DNA of 32,012 nucleotides, from the IMG/VR virus record IMGVR_UViG_3300037502_002003, positions 1 to 32,012 of that record; one strand, given 5' to 3'. This stretch comes from a virus. Under the pieces are notes generated by a model, which had not been told where the DNA came from, did no database searches, and worked only from the letters and a program-made list of their open reading frames with translations. The position numbers were made by a program, and so were the translations under genes. How positions within the stretch are numbered: position 1 is the stretch's first letter; every line of letters starts with the position of its first letter. Below are positions 19,158 to 28,334 of the stretch, piece by piece.

Positions 19158-20354
19158 ATGGCAATCACAATTAACACTGAGCCGAATGACATCGCGCCCG
19201 TGTATTCCGATATCAGCTATGTGGTAACTTCCACCAATTACGCACAGAGCAATTTCAAGTTTGTCGCGGTGGTAAAAAATGCAGCTGGCACAATCATTGC
19301 AAAACTGAAAGCGCCTATTTTTCACGGCACTACCGATAAAGGCGTTTTCAACATCAGCAGGATTTTGCAAAACTATGTGACTTATGACTTTACCCAAAAT
19401 CTCGGAACCCTGACCAAATGCTTGAACAGCTACATCGGTTACAGCGTGGAATTTGGCGAGGAATACGGTGGCACCGAATACCTTAACCTGACCAGCGACA
19501 CTGGTAAGTATGCGTGGAATGGATTGTTTGACATATACGGTAGCGAAACGGCAGCCACTTATAAAATAGCAATACCAAGCAGTACGCCCAAATTTCTTAC
19601 CCGTGTACGTACACGCAGGGTGACAACCTCACAATACGATTACCTGCACTTTTTGTTGTTGGGATTTGATGCCACGCCTAAGATAATTGCCTACAATGCC
19701 GCTGGCACAGCCATTGCCACAAGCCAAATCAAACTGCCTTGGACAGCAAGCACATCGGATTTGTCGCAATTTATGGTTCGTTTCGGTTGTGGCCCAGTGC
19801 AACTCAATGCGCTGACCGCAGGTGAATTGGATAGCGGAACGGCTGGCAATGTTATCCCGACCAACGCGGCATATTACACCATCCAAATACAGAACTCAAT
19901 CGGCAACGCTGGAAGTGAACTTTACCGTTTTGATATCGTTGAGGAGTGCAGCAAATATCTGCCACAATATCTCAACTTTTTAAACCCATTGGGTGGCTTT
20001 GAAAGTGTGCGTTGTAGCATGGCATCCAAAGACAAATACAACATCAGCAGAAAGCAATTCAAACGGAACAATTATACGCTGTCGGGCAATACGTATGCAT
20101 ACGATACCAGCAAACACGGCATCACCAACTATGCGGTTGAGAAAACCAAAGAGGTGACGCTAAATACAAATTGGCTGACTGAAACTGAATTTGAATGGTT
20201 GCAGGATTTGATTGCCAGTCCGGTTGTCTTTTTGGGCAACATTCCCGTGAACATCGTTGAAACTTCCTACGAGGTATTTGATTATGTGGACGGCCCGAAT
20301 AACTTGAAAATAACTGTCCAGTACACTGAACCTGAAAGGCTGCAAAACGCATGA
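19158..20354 (+). CDS. Tail/baseplate structural protein
   Basis: A 398-residue beta-rich protein beginning MAITINTEPNDIAPVYSDIS; a TTG directly before the ATG is a less likely start. 'KYLPQYLNFLNPLGGFESVR' (in the last third) and 'NWLTETEFEWLQDLIASPVV' near the end are of a kind I associate with tail-tip proteins of Bacteroidetes phages. It is coupled by ATGA to the 912-residue baseplate candidate and precedes the tape measure, so a distal-tail or baseplate role is likely. No enzyme motif is visible. Confidence 0.6.
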   Translation: MAITINTEPNDIAPVYSDISYVVTSTNYAQSNFKFVAVVKNAAGTIIAKLKAPIFHGTTDKGVFNISRILQNYVTYDFTQNLGTLTKCLNSYIGYSVEFGEEYGGTEYLNLTSDTGKYAWNGLFDIYGSETAATYKIAIPSSTPKFLTRVRTRRVTTSQYDYLHFLLLGFDATPKIIAYNAAGTAIATSQIKLPWTASTSDLSQFMVRFGCGPVQLNALTAGELDSGTAGNVIPTNAAYYTIQIQNSIGNAGSELYRFDIVEECSKYLPQYLNFLNPLGGFESVRCSMASKDKYNISRKQFKRNNYTLSGNTYAYDTSKHGITNYAVEKTKEVTLNTNWLTETEFEWLQDLIASPVVFLGNIPVNIVETSYEVFDYVDGPNNLKITVQYTEPERLQNA

Positions 20355-23089
20355 ACAACGTAAGGCTTGTATGCGGTGGTGTCAGCGTTGACCTGCCCAG
20401 TGATTTTGGAATCCTGATAAATAAATCCATTGCCGATATTCGGGAGCCTGAAAGCCGCTCATCGGATTGGTCAAAGACATTTACTCTGCCGGGCACAAAG
20501 GCAAATAACAAGCTGTTCACGCACTTGTTTGATTTGAACCTATCCATCCGCAACACATCGGCTACCAATTTCAATCCGGATTTCAACCCGAACCTGAAAG
20601 CAGATGCAATTCTGCAAGTGGATGAGGTCACCCAGATACAAGGTTTTATCAGGCTGCTGGGTATCAAGGTCAATGACTTTAATCAAATTGAGTACGAGTG
20701 CAGTATGCACGGGGAGTTGGCTGACCTATTCGCAAAGGTTGCCGATGCTAAACTTGCTGATTTGGACTTTACTGCTTATAATCACATCATAAGTGACACC
20801 AATATCTTCAATTCGTGGGACACTTCGATAATAAAGAACAGTAGCGGTTTTGTAAATTTCAGCGGTGGTGCGCCAATTGGTGAGGGTTACGTTTACGGCT
20901 GGATAGATAATGGGCAATATGCCAATTATAAAACGCTGTACACCGATAATATGACCCCTTATTTGTATGCTAAAACGGTTGTAGATGCAATCTTCAGCGG
21001 TACAGGTTACTCATATTCATCAGGCAGTTTTTTTAACACAGCGCAGTTTAAACGATTGGTGGTTCCTTGCCCTACAAAATCACCTATATTGTCCGATGCT
21101 CAGGTTTTAGAAAGACAATTTGAGGCGCATTCATCAGGTGCGACCTCATATAATTATGGTCAAAAAATAAATTTCACCAATGAAATAAGCGACCCGAGCA
21201 ATCAATATAATACAACTACAAGCACATTTACAAATGCTTATAGTGGACAAAAATATGATTTCTTTTTTTATTGTAACGCAACACAAACGGGGTTAACCGT
21301 AGGTGATGACTACATGGATGCTTTTGATTTATACATTAATGGTGCATATGCAAAAACAGCAGAGGTGTATTATCGGCCAACATCCAGCACACAAAACATT
21401 GATTTCACTTTTAAATTTTCCGATATCAAAATAAATGAAAACGATACCGTTGAAATATACTATAAAGGAAATTACGTTTATGCAGTAGGGTATTATGGCG
21501 GGCCATCAGGTTCAATACAGATAAATTCTGGAAGTAAATTCTTTAATGGTTTGGTTGAAAGTTCATATGGCTATGGCGATACAATGGACTTCACCGGGTT
21601 TTTCACAGGTGTTGAAACTAAACAGCGTGAATTTATGCGGTGGATTTTTACAATGTTTAATCTTTACGTTGAAGCCACTGAAATTGACAAACAACTTGTC
21701 ATCCTGCCACGCGAAGATTTTTACACCACAACCGTGCGCGATTGGACAAAAAAACGTGACCTCTTGCAACCGCTTGAAATTACACCGATGGGAGAGTTAG
21801 ATGCAGGTAGATATTTATTTACCTACAAAGATGGTGAGGATGAGGGTAACAAATACTACAAAGAGGATTACAGCCGTATATATGGTGACCGCCAAATCTT
21901 GGTGCAAAATGACTTTGTAAAGGATGAGAAAAAAATTGAGATAGGTTTTGTGCCGACAATCATTGTGAAACCCGAAGCGGAAACAGACAAGTATCTGCCA
22001 GAGATTGCAACAAATGACGGCAAGACCAAATCCGGTGATTTACGCATATTGCAATATAAGGCCAAAACCTGCCAATCTTATTTGGTTCGCAACGGCTCGT
22101 TTTCACTTTCACCATCAGGCGGAGCAGTAAAAACAAAATATCCATATATGGGGCATTTGGATGACCCGTTGACCAGCAGCACGGATATAAACTTCGGGAT
22201 GCCCCGTTTTATCGGATTGCCACCCGGCACACCTGTTACAAACAACAACCTATTTAATGCCTATTGGTCGAAGTATCTTCAGGAAATCACCGACAAGGAT
22301 AGCAAGATAGTAAAGGGTGCATTTTACCTGACCCCTGCCGATATGGAAAAGTTGTCTTTCCGTGACCTTTACTTTTTCGACGGCAATTATTTCAGGCTAA
22401 ATAAAATAGAGGACTACGACCCCGTTAATCCATCGGTCAATATCTGTGAGTTTTTATTCCTTAAATCGGGCGTAACTTTCAGTGCAACCACTGGAAGCGT
22501 TGGCGGTGGTGGAACGCAAAGCGGTGGTGGACAAACTGAATACGACCCAGAGGGCGGTGGAACTTCAAACAAAGTAATCAACCAACGTGGGTTTAATATT
22601 GGTCAGTTTAACCAAGCTGGTGATGGCGTAATCGTAGGTGACGCGGTAAGCAACTACGGCAGGGCGAACGCAGCCTTTGCCACAAGTGGCACAACTTTCC
22701 TGCCGGATAGTGAGCGAAGCATTGTAATCGGTGAGGGTGTACAGAATGTTGGTAGTGATGAGGTATGGCTACAAGGCCACCTGATGACGCAAAACAACTT
22801 TAGCACCAACCGCATTGTAAACGTGGTGGACAACTATACACCCAGCCTATACGATGATATATTGATTTGCACACTCACCACAAATTCGGTCATATCACTT
22901 CCACAAGCATCAACAGCAGCAAATAAGGCATACTATATTTTTAAGAACACATCGGCACACTCACTGACTATTGACGCATATGGTGATGAGTTAATCGATG
23001 ACAGCGCAACCTATGCGCTCGCAACACATCACGAATGCGTACAGATTGTATGCGATGGGTCAAACTGGTACGTAATAAGCAAAAAATAA
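20351..23089 (+). CDS. Large baseplate/tail-tip protein
   Basis: A 912-residue protein beginning MNNVRLVCGGVSVDLPSDFG. The N-terminal 130 residues ('SSDWSKTFTLPGTKANNKLF', 'IQGFIRLLGIKVNDF') resemble tail-tip proteins of Bacteroidetes phages. A Gly-rich linker at about residues 720-740 is followed by a small fibre-like C-terminal module ('INQRGFNIGQFNQAGDG', 'SIVIGEGVQNVG', 'ISLPQAST') ending in a beta-rich tip. Bases about 20,780-21,560 are more AT-rich than the flanks, as in variable receptor-facing parts. It likely forms the baseplate hub or a side fibre. Confidence 0.6.
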   Translation: MNNVRLVCGGVSVDLPSDFGILINKSIADIREPESRSSDWSKTFTLPGTKANNKLFTHLFDLNLSIRNTSATNFNPDFNPNLKADAILQVDEVTQIQGFIRLLGIKVNDFNQIEYECSMHGELADLFAKVADAKLADLDFTAYNHIISDTNIFNSWDTSIIKNSSGFVNFSGGAPIGEGYVYGWIDNGQYANYKTLYTDNMTPYLYAKTVVDAIFSGTGYSYSSGSFFNTAQFKRLVVPCPTKSPILSDAQVLERQFEAHSSGATSYNYGQKINFTNEISDPSNQYNTTTSTFTNAYSGQKYDFFFYCNATQTGLTVGDDYMDAFDLYINGAYAKTAEVYYRPTSSTQNIDFTFKFSDIKINENDTVEIYYKGNYVYAVGYYGGPSGSIQINSGSKFFNGLVESSYGYGDTMDFTGFFTGVETKQREFMRWIFTMFNLYVEATEIDKQLVILPREDFYTTTVRDWTKKRDLLQPLEITPMGELDAGRYLFTYKDGEDEGNKYYKEDYSRIYGDRQILVQNDFVKDEKKIEIGFVPTIIVKPEAETDKYLPEIATNDGKTKSGDLRILQYKAKTCQSYLVRNGSFSLSPSGGAVKTKYPYMGHLDDPLTSSTDINFGMPRFIGLPPGTPVTNNNLFNAYWSKYLQEITDKDSKIVKGAFYLTPADMEKLSFRDLYFFDGNYFRLNKIEDYDPVNPSVNICEFLFLKSGVTFSATTGSVGGGGTQSGGGQTEYDPEGGGTSNKVINQRGFNIGQFNQAGDGVIVGDAVSNYGRANAAFATSGTTFLPDSERSIVIGEGVQNVGSDEVWLQGHLMTQNNFSTNRIVNVVDNYTPSLYDDILICTLTTNSVISLPQASTAANKAYYIFKNTSAHSLTIDAYGDELIDDSATYALATHHECVQIVCDGSNWYVISKK

Positions 23090-23090
23090 A

Positions 23091-25061
23091 ATGGCACAAA
23101 CCACAGTAGCAATAAATTTAGAAGCCAAAACCAAAGGCACGGAAAGCGTAAAGTCGCTCAAAGCACAAATCAAGGAAGCTACCAACGAAGCAATTGCAAT
23201 TGCAGCACAATTTGGTGAATTTTCTGATGAAGCATTAACAGCAGCAAAAAGAGTTGCACAGCTGAAAGACCAAATGCAGGACTTTCAGCAGCGTTTACAA
23301 GCATTAAATCCTGATAAATTTGAGGCAATTGGTAAAATAATTGGCGGACTCGCAAACGGAATACAAGCAGCACAAGGTGCAATGGCTTTGTTTGGCAGTG
23401 AAAGTGAAGATGTGCAAAAGGCATTATTGCGCGTTCAGGGCGCAATGGCTTTAGCGCAAGGTATAAACGGTTTAATTGAAGCAAGAAAGCAATTAAGAGA
23501 TTTTGGCAGGGATGCAGTTGAAACATTTAAAAAAATGACAACCGCTTCAAAAGTTTTTTTGGTTTCAGGAATAGGTTTACTTATTACCGCTATTTCAAAT
23601 GCAATTATTTATTGGGATGATTTAAAAGTTGCAATTGGTTTAGCAAACAAACAAATGGAATTTTCGGAAGAACAGATGATAAATATTTCCGAAAGTGCGG
23701 CCAAACAAACAACCGAAGTTAATTTATTGACAAGGGCAGTTACAGACCAAAACAAAACTGAAGCAGAAAGAAGAAAAGCACTCGACCAATTAAAGGAAAA
23801 ATATCCGACATATTTTGCCAATCTTACAACTGATATTAATGATACAACAAAACTTCTTGAACAAAAAGAAAAGTTAATCGATACCTTAATACGCGAAGCG
23901 CGTGTAAGGGCAGCACAAGAAGAAATTGAAAAGATAGCTGCTGAAAACATAGCTGAACGAACCAGACTCAATAAACAGTTAGCAGAAACGCAAGGACAAA
24001 TAAATACTTCTCTTGAAAAAGAATTTGCAAACATTCCAAAAGATATTGATGCAAAAAAATTGAGGTTGGCTAATGAAGAAGAATTTGATGCAGCACTAAA
24101 AAATAATTCAAAAAGTTTAGAGGAGAGCAATAAACGTTTTGCACAAAGAGTACAACTTCAAAATAAAGTTGCAGAAATACAGCAAAAAATCAATGATTTA
24201 AATGCCAAAGAAAATGAAAAAGCAAAAGTTTATATTGGTGTAATTGATGAAGAAACTGCTGCAATTGAAAGAAATGGCGGAGCCAGTGAGGTTAAGGCTA
24301 TTAAAGTTGAAAAAGCTGATAAAAAAGAAGAAGAGGTTAAAAAGAAAGCACTGACAAGGGAGCAGCTTTTCAACAAATTAATCAATGAAAGCGCAAAACA
24401 AAGAGAGGCAAACGATAAAACTATTGAAGAAGAGAACAAAAAAAGATTAGAGCAAAAGCAAAGAGTAGAAACAGCAATGCGTGAATATCGCATTGAAAGG
24501 GCTTTTGAAGAAGTTGAAATAAATAAAAAACTTGCTGCTGAACAAATTGAACTTGAAAAACAAAAAGCAGAGGCTATAAAACAAGCACAGCAACAAAGCA
24601 TTCAATTGACTGCTCAAGGATTTGCAAGTATTGCGGAACTTGCTGATGCGTTTGCGGGCAAGTCCGAAGAGCAACAGCGTAAAGCGTTTGAAATAAAAAA
24701 ACAAGCCTCAATTGCTCAAGCTATTGTTGAGACAATAGGCGCTGCACAATCTGCCTATGCATCACAGATAGCTATTACTACACCAGATGCACCAATTCGC
24801 GCAGCAATTGCTGCTGGTCTTGCATTGGCTGCTGGTATTGCCCGTGTACGCAAAATAGAACAAACTCCGTTTGAAGCTAAAGGAGTTGATACCGCAGGCG
24901 GTGGCGCAACACCACCAGCACCAACATTCACACCCATTACGGGCGGTACTCTTCCTGATGAACAGCAATTTGGTGGAATGGGCAGGGTGTACGTGCTTGA
25001 GGGTGACATTACCAAAACTCAAACCCGTGTCCGCAGATTAAGAAATACCAGTGTTGTGTAA
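23091..25061 (+). CDS. Tape measure protein
   Basis: A 656-residue protein dominated by long charged helices (repeated Lys/Glu/Gln/Ala heptads, about 190-490), with hydrophobic segments near 155-175 ('KVFLVSGIGLLITAISNAII') and an Ala-rich one near 560-580. It ends in a Gly/Pro-rich tail and 'RRLRNTSVV'. These are tape-measure traits: the protein sets tail length and is ejected with the DNA. At the usual 0.15 nm per residue, tail length would be near 100 nm. It follows the tail chaperone and tail genes. The coding strand is notably A-rich, partly from Lys/Glu content. Confidence 0.8.
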   Translation: MAQTTVAINLEAKTKGTESVKSLKAQIKEATNEAIAIAAQFGEFSDEALTAAKRVAQLKDQMQDFQQRLQALNPDKFEAIGKIIGGLANGIQAAQGAMALFGSESEDVQKALLRVQGAMALAQGINGLIEARKQLRDFGRDAVETFKKMTTASKVFLVSGIGLLITAISNAIIYWDDLKVAIGLANKQMEFSEEQMINISESAAKQTTEVNLLTRAVTDQNKTEAERRKALDQLKEKYPTYFANLTTDINDTTKLLEQKEKLIDTLIREARVRAAQEEIEKIAAENIAERTRLNKQLAETQGQINTSLEKEFANIPKDIDAKKLRLANEEEFDAALKNNSKSLEESNKRFAQRVQLQNKVAEIQQKINDLNAKENEKAKVYIGVIDEETAAIERNGGASEVKAIKVEKADKKEEEVKKKALTREQLFNKLINESAKQREANDKTIEEENKKRLEQKQRVETAMREYRIERAFEEVEINKKLAAEQIELEKQKAEAIKQAQQQSIQLTAQGFASIAELADAFAGKSEEQQRKAFEIKKQASIAQAIVETIGAAQSAYASQIAITTPDAPIRAAIAAGLALAAGIARVRKIEQTPFEAKGVDTAGGGATPPAPTFTPITGGTLPDEQQFGGMGRVYVLEGDITKTQTRVRRLRNTSVV

Positions 25062-25064
25062 ATC

Positions 25065-25073
25065 TACTTTTAT
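25065..25073 (+). promoter_or_regulatory. TACTTTTAT element before head module
   Basis: TACTTTTAT follows the tape-measure stop by three bases and precedes the protease ATG at 25078 by four (another ATG, 25072, overlaps it). It would separate expression of the head genes from the tail genes. Confidence 0.45.
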
Positions 25074-25077
25074 GAGT

Positions 25078-26085
25078 ATGGAATTGCCAGTTTACAAAAT
25101 TGTAGTTAACGAAGACGATGACACCGGGGTAGACGTAGTTTCTTTTGTGGAACGCCCTGCCATACAGAAAGACTTCATGCTGTTTAGTCAACAGTTCGTG
25201 GAACCGGGTGCAAAGGAAAGTGAAGAGGAGTTCATCGGGCGTTGCATTCCATACATGGTAGGCGAGGGCATGGAGCAAGACCAAGCCGCAGCCGTGTGTT
25301 ATTCTAAATGGGAAAGCCGTCAGGAATTTGAAAGCTATGACGATTACCCAGAGGCAGCCAAAGAAAATGCAAAAGTTGCCCTGCGTTGGGCTGAGGAAAA
25401 CGGATGGGGTGACTGCGGCGAGGCAACGGGAAAAATTCGTGCAAACCAACTTGCATCAGGTGCTGCCATAAGCCGTGAAACGATTGCACGGATGGCGTCA
25501 TTTGAACGCCACCGCCAAAATTCACAAAAAGAACTTGGAGATGGATGCGGTAGATTGATGTGGTTAGCATGGGGTGGTGATGAGGGTATTGCATGGGCGC
25601 AAAGAAAACTTCAGCAAATCGATATGAAACAAGCGTACAGCGTGCAGGATGAGGAGAAACGTATTGTCACCGGGCCAGCCATGTTGTCCGATTTTCCAAT
25701 ATACAGATACGATGACGTGCGTGGTGAGTATTATGTGACCTTTGATGCACCCACCATTTGGACTATTGCAAAGAAATTTGTACGCAAGAACTTCTATAAG
25801 GCGGTAAATACCGACCATGAAACCCCAGTTGACAGCGGTGTGCATATGATTGAAAGCTATTTCATTGACCGTGATCGTGGTGTGATGCCACCAAAAGGAT
25901 ATGAAGATGCAAAAGATGGCAGCTGGTTTCTTACCTACCTTGTGGACAATGACGAATTGTGGGCAAAGGTTAAGGCTGGCGAGTGGAAAGGGTTTTCAGT
26001 TGAGGGCTTTTTCGATATGGAACAGCAAGATGAGGTTGTTACCCTTATGCGTGAAATAGCCACGATGCTGAAAAATTTTGCATAG
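25078..26085 (+). CDS. XkdF-like prohead protease with inserted domain
   Basis: From ATG 25078 the product is 335 residues (25072 adds Met-Ser). It begins MELPVYKIVVNEDDDTGVDV. Residues about 50-75 hold 'EFIGRCIPYMVGEG', and 90-180 a domain with 'YPEAAKENAKVALRWAEENG' and 'GCGRLMWLAWGGDEGIAWAQ' often inserted in phage head proteins. The C-terminal domain matches XkdF: 'IVTGPAMLSDFPIYRYD', 'AVNTDHETPVDSG' (H247) and 'EWKGFSVEGFF' (S307), likely His and Ser of a herpesvirus-type assembly protease. It would cleave scaffold and capsid during maturation. Scaffold and major capsid genes follow directly. Confidence 0.75.
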   Translation: MELPVYKIVVNEDDDTGVDVVSFVERPAIQKDFMLFSQQFVEPGAKESEEEFIGRCIPYMVGEGMEQDQAAAVCYSKWESRQEFESYDDYPEAAKENAKVALRWAEENGWGDCGEATGKIRANQLASGAAISRETIARMASFERHRQNSQKELGDGCGRLMWLAWGGDEGIAWAQRKLQQIDMKQAYSVQDEEKRIVTGPAMLSDFPIYRYDDVRGEYYVTFDAPTIWTIAKKFVRKNFYKAVNTDHETPVDSGVHMIESYFIDRDRGVMPPKGYEDAKDGSWFLTYLVDNDELWAKVKAGEWKGFSVEGFFDMEQQDEVVTLMREIATMLKNFA

Positions 26086-26098
26086 GTTTTTGGTCTTG

Positions 26099-26107
26099 TA
26101 CCTTTTA
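26099..26107 (+). promoter_or_regulatory. TACCTTTTA, variant of the TACTTTTAT element
   Basis: TACCTTTTA has one extra C compared with the element found elsewhere and stands four bases before the scaffold ATG. Counted as a weak member of the group. Confidence 0.3.
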
Positions 26108-26111
26108 GGAT

Positions 26112-26684
26112 ATGGATTTCAAAACAGAACTTTCAGAAATGAAGAGCGGACTTGCGGCTTTTATGGCCGAAGTTAAGCAGCGTTTTAGCGAAGTTCCTGC
26201 TGAACCCGTTGAAGCCGCGTTTGGTGAGTTGACTTTGGTTGACGGCACAATCGTAGTATTTGACGGTGAAGAATTGAATGCTGGCAGTATGCTGTCAGTA
26301 AAAACCGAAGAGGGTATCGTACCTGCTCCCGATGGGGTTCACGAAACTACCGACGGACTGCTTGTAACTACCAAAGACGGAGTTGTTGAACTTATCGAAG
26401 AGAAAGCAATGCCCGTTGAGGAAGTTGAGGTTGAAAATCAATTCGCAAGCTTGGAACAATTTGACGCTCTGCGTGCCGCCAATGAGGAACTGGCTGCTAA
26501 AATAGCCACCCTCGAAAACGCCCTTATCAATGTGTTGGGCAAAGTAGAAGAAACTTTCAGCGTGTTTGAAAAGTTTGCATCTGCTACACCTGAGCCAGCT
26601 AAAAAACCCTTTGGTTCAGTAAACAAAAAAAATGAAGAAATTTTTAAGGGTTTTGTTTCAGCATTAAACAAAATTAAAAACTAA
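26112..26684 (+). CDS. Scaffold protein candidate
   Basis: A 190-residue, very acidic protein beginning MDFKTELSEMKSGLAAFMAE. The centre has short beta repeats ('LVDGTIVVFDGEEL', 'TTDGLLVTTKDGVV'), followed by a coiled coil ('LEQFDALRAANEELAAKIAT') and a basic helix at the end ('FKGFVSALNKIKN'). Acidic, coiled-coil proteins with a basic C-terminal helix between the protease and major capsid genes are usually scaffolds, the basic helix binding the capsid protein. Assignment comes from this layout. Confidence 0.65.
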   Translation: MDFKTELSEMKSGLAAFMAEVKQRFSEVPAEPVEAAFGELTLVDGTIVVFDGEELNAGSMLSVKTEEGIVPAPDGVHETTDGLLVTTKDGVVELIEEKAMPVEEVEVENQFASLEQFDALRAANEELAAKIATLENALINVLGKVEETFSVFEKFASATPEPAKKPFGSVNKKNEEIFKGFVSALNKIKN

Positions 26685-26689
26685 TAATC

Positions 26690-27640
26690 ATGGCATTTGA
26701 CGTAACTGGTTTAAGTAACTACACCAAAGAGGAGAGCCTTACGCTCCTGACCAAAGCTATGTTCACAGGCAAGACAGCTTCTCTGCTGAATGCCGCCGGA
26801 CAAGTTCTCCCTAACATTAAAAGCTCCGAAATTCTGCCTCTGCTGTATTCGGATGTTTATTTTCAAGCCGACAGCTGTTCTTATCAGTCAAGCGGAAACA
26901 CCACCCTTTCTAAGCGTACTTTGACCGTAGGTAAAGTAAAGGTTCAAGAGACCCTTTGCCCTAAAGACCTCGAAACCAAATACACGCAGAAAGCTTTGAA
27001 CGCTGGCGAAGCCATCGACATGGGTGTTTTCACCGAGCAGATTGGTAACGAAAAAGCTGCTAAGATTGCCGAAGCTATCGAAACTGCTATTTGGCAGGGT
27101 GACACCACTGGTGGCGTTGGAAACAACGCTTACTGGGATGGTTTCCTTACCCAGCTTGATGACCTCGGATTTGGTGGCGCAGGCGACCCCATCAAGGGTA
27201 ACGTAGGTGATGCATACACTTCAATCACTGCTTCAAACATCGACGATATTATCGGTACTATTTACAGCGTAATTCCTGCCGAACTGTTGGGCAAGCCTGA
27301 CCTGTTCATCGGTATGGGTGTTGACACTTTCCGCAAATACCGTCAGTGGCTGGTAGGTGCTAACCTTTACCACTACCCTGCTAACGAAGTAGCTGAAATG
27401 GAAATCATCGACCCTGTAACTGGTATCAAAATCTACGGTCTGCACGGCATGAACGGTACTAACAAAATTGTTGCTGGTCTGTGGAGCAATTTCTTCTTGG
27501 GTACAGATTTATTCGATGAGGAAAGCGATTACAGCTTCATTTTCAATCCATTTGAGAGGCGCGTACAATTCCACGCTGCCTTTAAATACGGAGTTGCTCT
27601 GGCCTACCCAGAACAAGTTTGCTACTTTAAACTTCCATAA
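26690..27640 (+). CDS. Major capsid protein
   Basis: A 316-residue protein beginning MAFDVTGLSNYTKEESLTLL, right after the scaffold candidate. It contains 'ETLCPKDLETKYTQKALNAG', 'EAIETAIWQGDTT' and the C-terminal 'FDEESDYSFIFNPFERRVQF', then 'HAAFKYGVALAYPEQVCYFK', typical of HK97-fold capsid proteins of Bacteroidetes phages. GC-rich, even codon use compared with its neighbours fits high expression. It is followed by a strong terminator. It builds the icosahedral shell; the missing long N-terminal delta region fits a separate scaffold gene. Confidence 0.85.
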   Translation: MAFDVTGLSNYTKEESLTLLTKAMFTGKTASLLNAAGQVLPNIKSSEILPLLYSDVYFQADSCSYQSSGNTTLSKRTLTVGKVKVQETLCPKDLETKYTQKALNAGEAIDMGVFTEQIGNEKAAKIAEAIETAIWQGDTTGGVGNNAYWDGFLTQLDDLGFGGAGDPIKGNVGDAYTSITASNIDDIIGTIYSVIPAELLGKPDLFIGMGVDTFRKYRQWLVGANLYHYPANEVAEMEIIDPVTGIKIYGLHGMNGTNKIVAGLWSNFFLGTDLFDEESDYSFIFNPFERRVQFHAAFKYGVALAYPEQVCYFKLP

Positions 27641-27683
27641 TAACTAACCATTAAGTAAGTTACAAAGAAGTAAGTTTAACCCG

Positions 27684-27714
27684 GGGGGTGGGGATACAAC
27701 CTCACCCCCTTTTT
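27684..27714 (+). terminator. Terminator after major capsid gene
   Basis: GGGGGTGGGG (27684-27693) pairs with CCTCACCCCC (27700-27709) over ten base pairs with one G-U, loop ATACAA, followed by TTTTT. A strong Rho-independent terminator that may partly reduce transcription of later genes. No TACTTTTAT follows, so some readthrough is expected. Confidence 0.85.
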
Positions 27715-27731
27715 AATTAAAAAATAAAAAA

Positions 27732-28250
27732 ATGGCCTGTATACTCACCACCGGCTTCCAGCTTGACTGTAAGACAGCAAGTGCCGGAATTAAGACAATT
27801 TGGCTCGTTGAATTTGATGCCAAATCTACATTAACAAAATCAAGCGGAGAAGTTTCCGCCCACACCTTGTCAGGTGGCAAATCTTATTTCAAGTACGAAC
27901 TTGAAAAAGAAACTGCCTCTATGACTTGGCGTACTATCCCCTCAACTGAGAACGGCACTGTATTTTACGAAGCCGACTTGGTTGCCCGTCTGCACAAAGT
28001 TACCACCGCACAGCGTAACGAAATTAAGCTGCTGGCACAAAACAGAATGTTGGCCATTGCCCTTGATGCAAGCGGTGACTACTGGTTGTTGGGTGCTGAC
28101 TACGGTGTTCAACTTCAGCAGTCCGAAACCAACTTTGGTCAGGCGTTTGGTGATTTCAAAGGTCACGTTTTAAATTTCTTGCACAAAGAAACCGACCTGC
28201 CTTTGAAAGTTCAATCTTCTGTTGTAACTTCGCTGGGTCTTGGTTCGTAA
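27732..28250 (+). CDS. Major tail tube protein candidate
   Basis: A 172-residue protein beginning MACILTTGFQLDCKTASAGI, with alternating beta-strand-like segments ('YFKYELEKETASMTWRTIPS', 'ALDASGDYWLLGADYGV'). The 'GFxLDCKxxxxGIKxIWLVEF' opening is familiar to me from abundant virion proteins of Bacteroidetes phages, often annotated as tail tube. High-expression codon use and its own terminator (28275-28299) fit a major structural protein. It lies between capsid and portal genes, away from the tail module. Confidence 0.6.
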   Translation: MACILTTGFQLDCKTASAGIKTIWLVEFDAKSTLTKSSGEVSAHTLSGGKSYFKYELEKETASMTWRTIPSTENGTVFYEADLVARLHKVTTAQRNEIKLLAQNRMLAIALDASGDYWLLGADYGVQLQQSETNFGQAFGDFKGHVLNFLHKETDLPLKVQSSVVTSLGLGS

Positions 28251-28274
28251 TGATTTGAGTGTTTCATGCAAAGG

Positions 28275-28299
28275 GGGCTGCCATTTGGTAGCCCTTTTT
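28275..28299 (+). terminator. Terminator after major tail candidate
   Basis: GGGCTGCC (28275-28282), loop ATTT, GGTAGCCC (28287-28294) form eight base pairs with one G-U, followed by TTTTT. A good intrinsic terminator. The next gene is preceded by a TACTTTTAT element 20 bases later. Confidence 0.85.
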
Positions 28300-28318
28300 G
28301 TTTAACATCAAAACTACC

Positions 28319-28327
28319 TACTTTTAT
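28319..28327 (+). promoter_or_regulatory. TACTTTTAT element restarting transcription after a terminator
   Basis: TACTTTTAT sits between the terminator (28275-28299) and the ATG at 28335. It is the only conserved signal in the gap, so it is the best evidence that this element is a promoter. Confidence 0.55.
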
Positions 28328-28334
28328 GGGTAGG

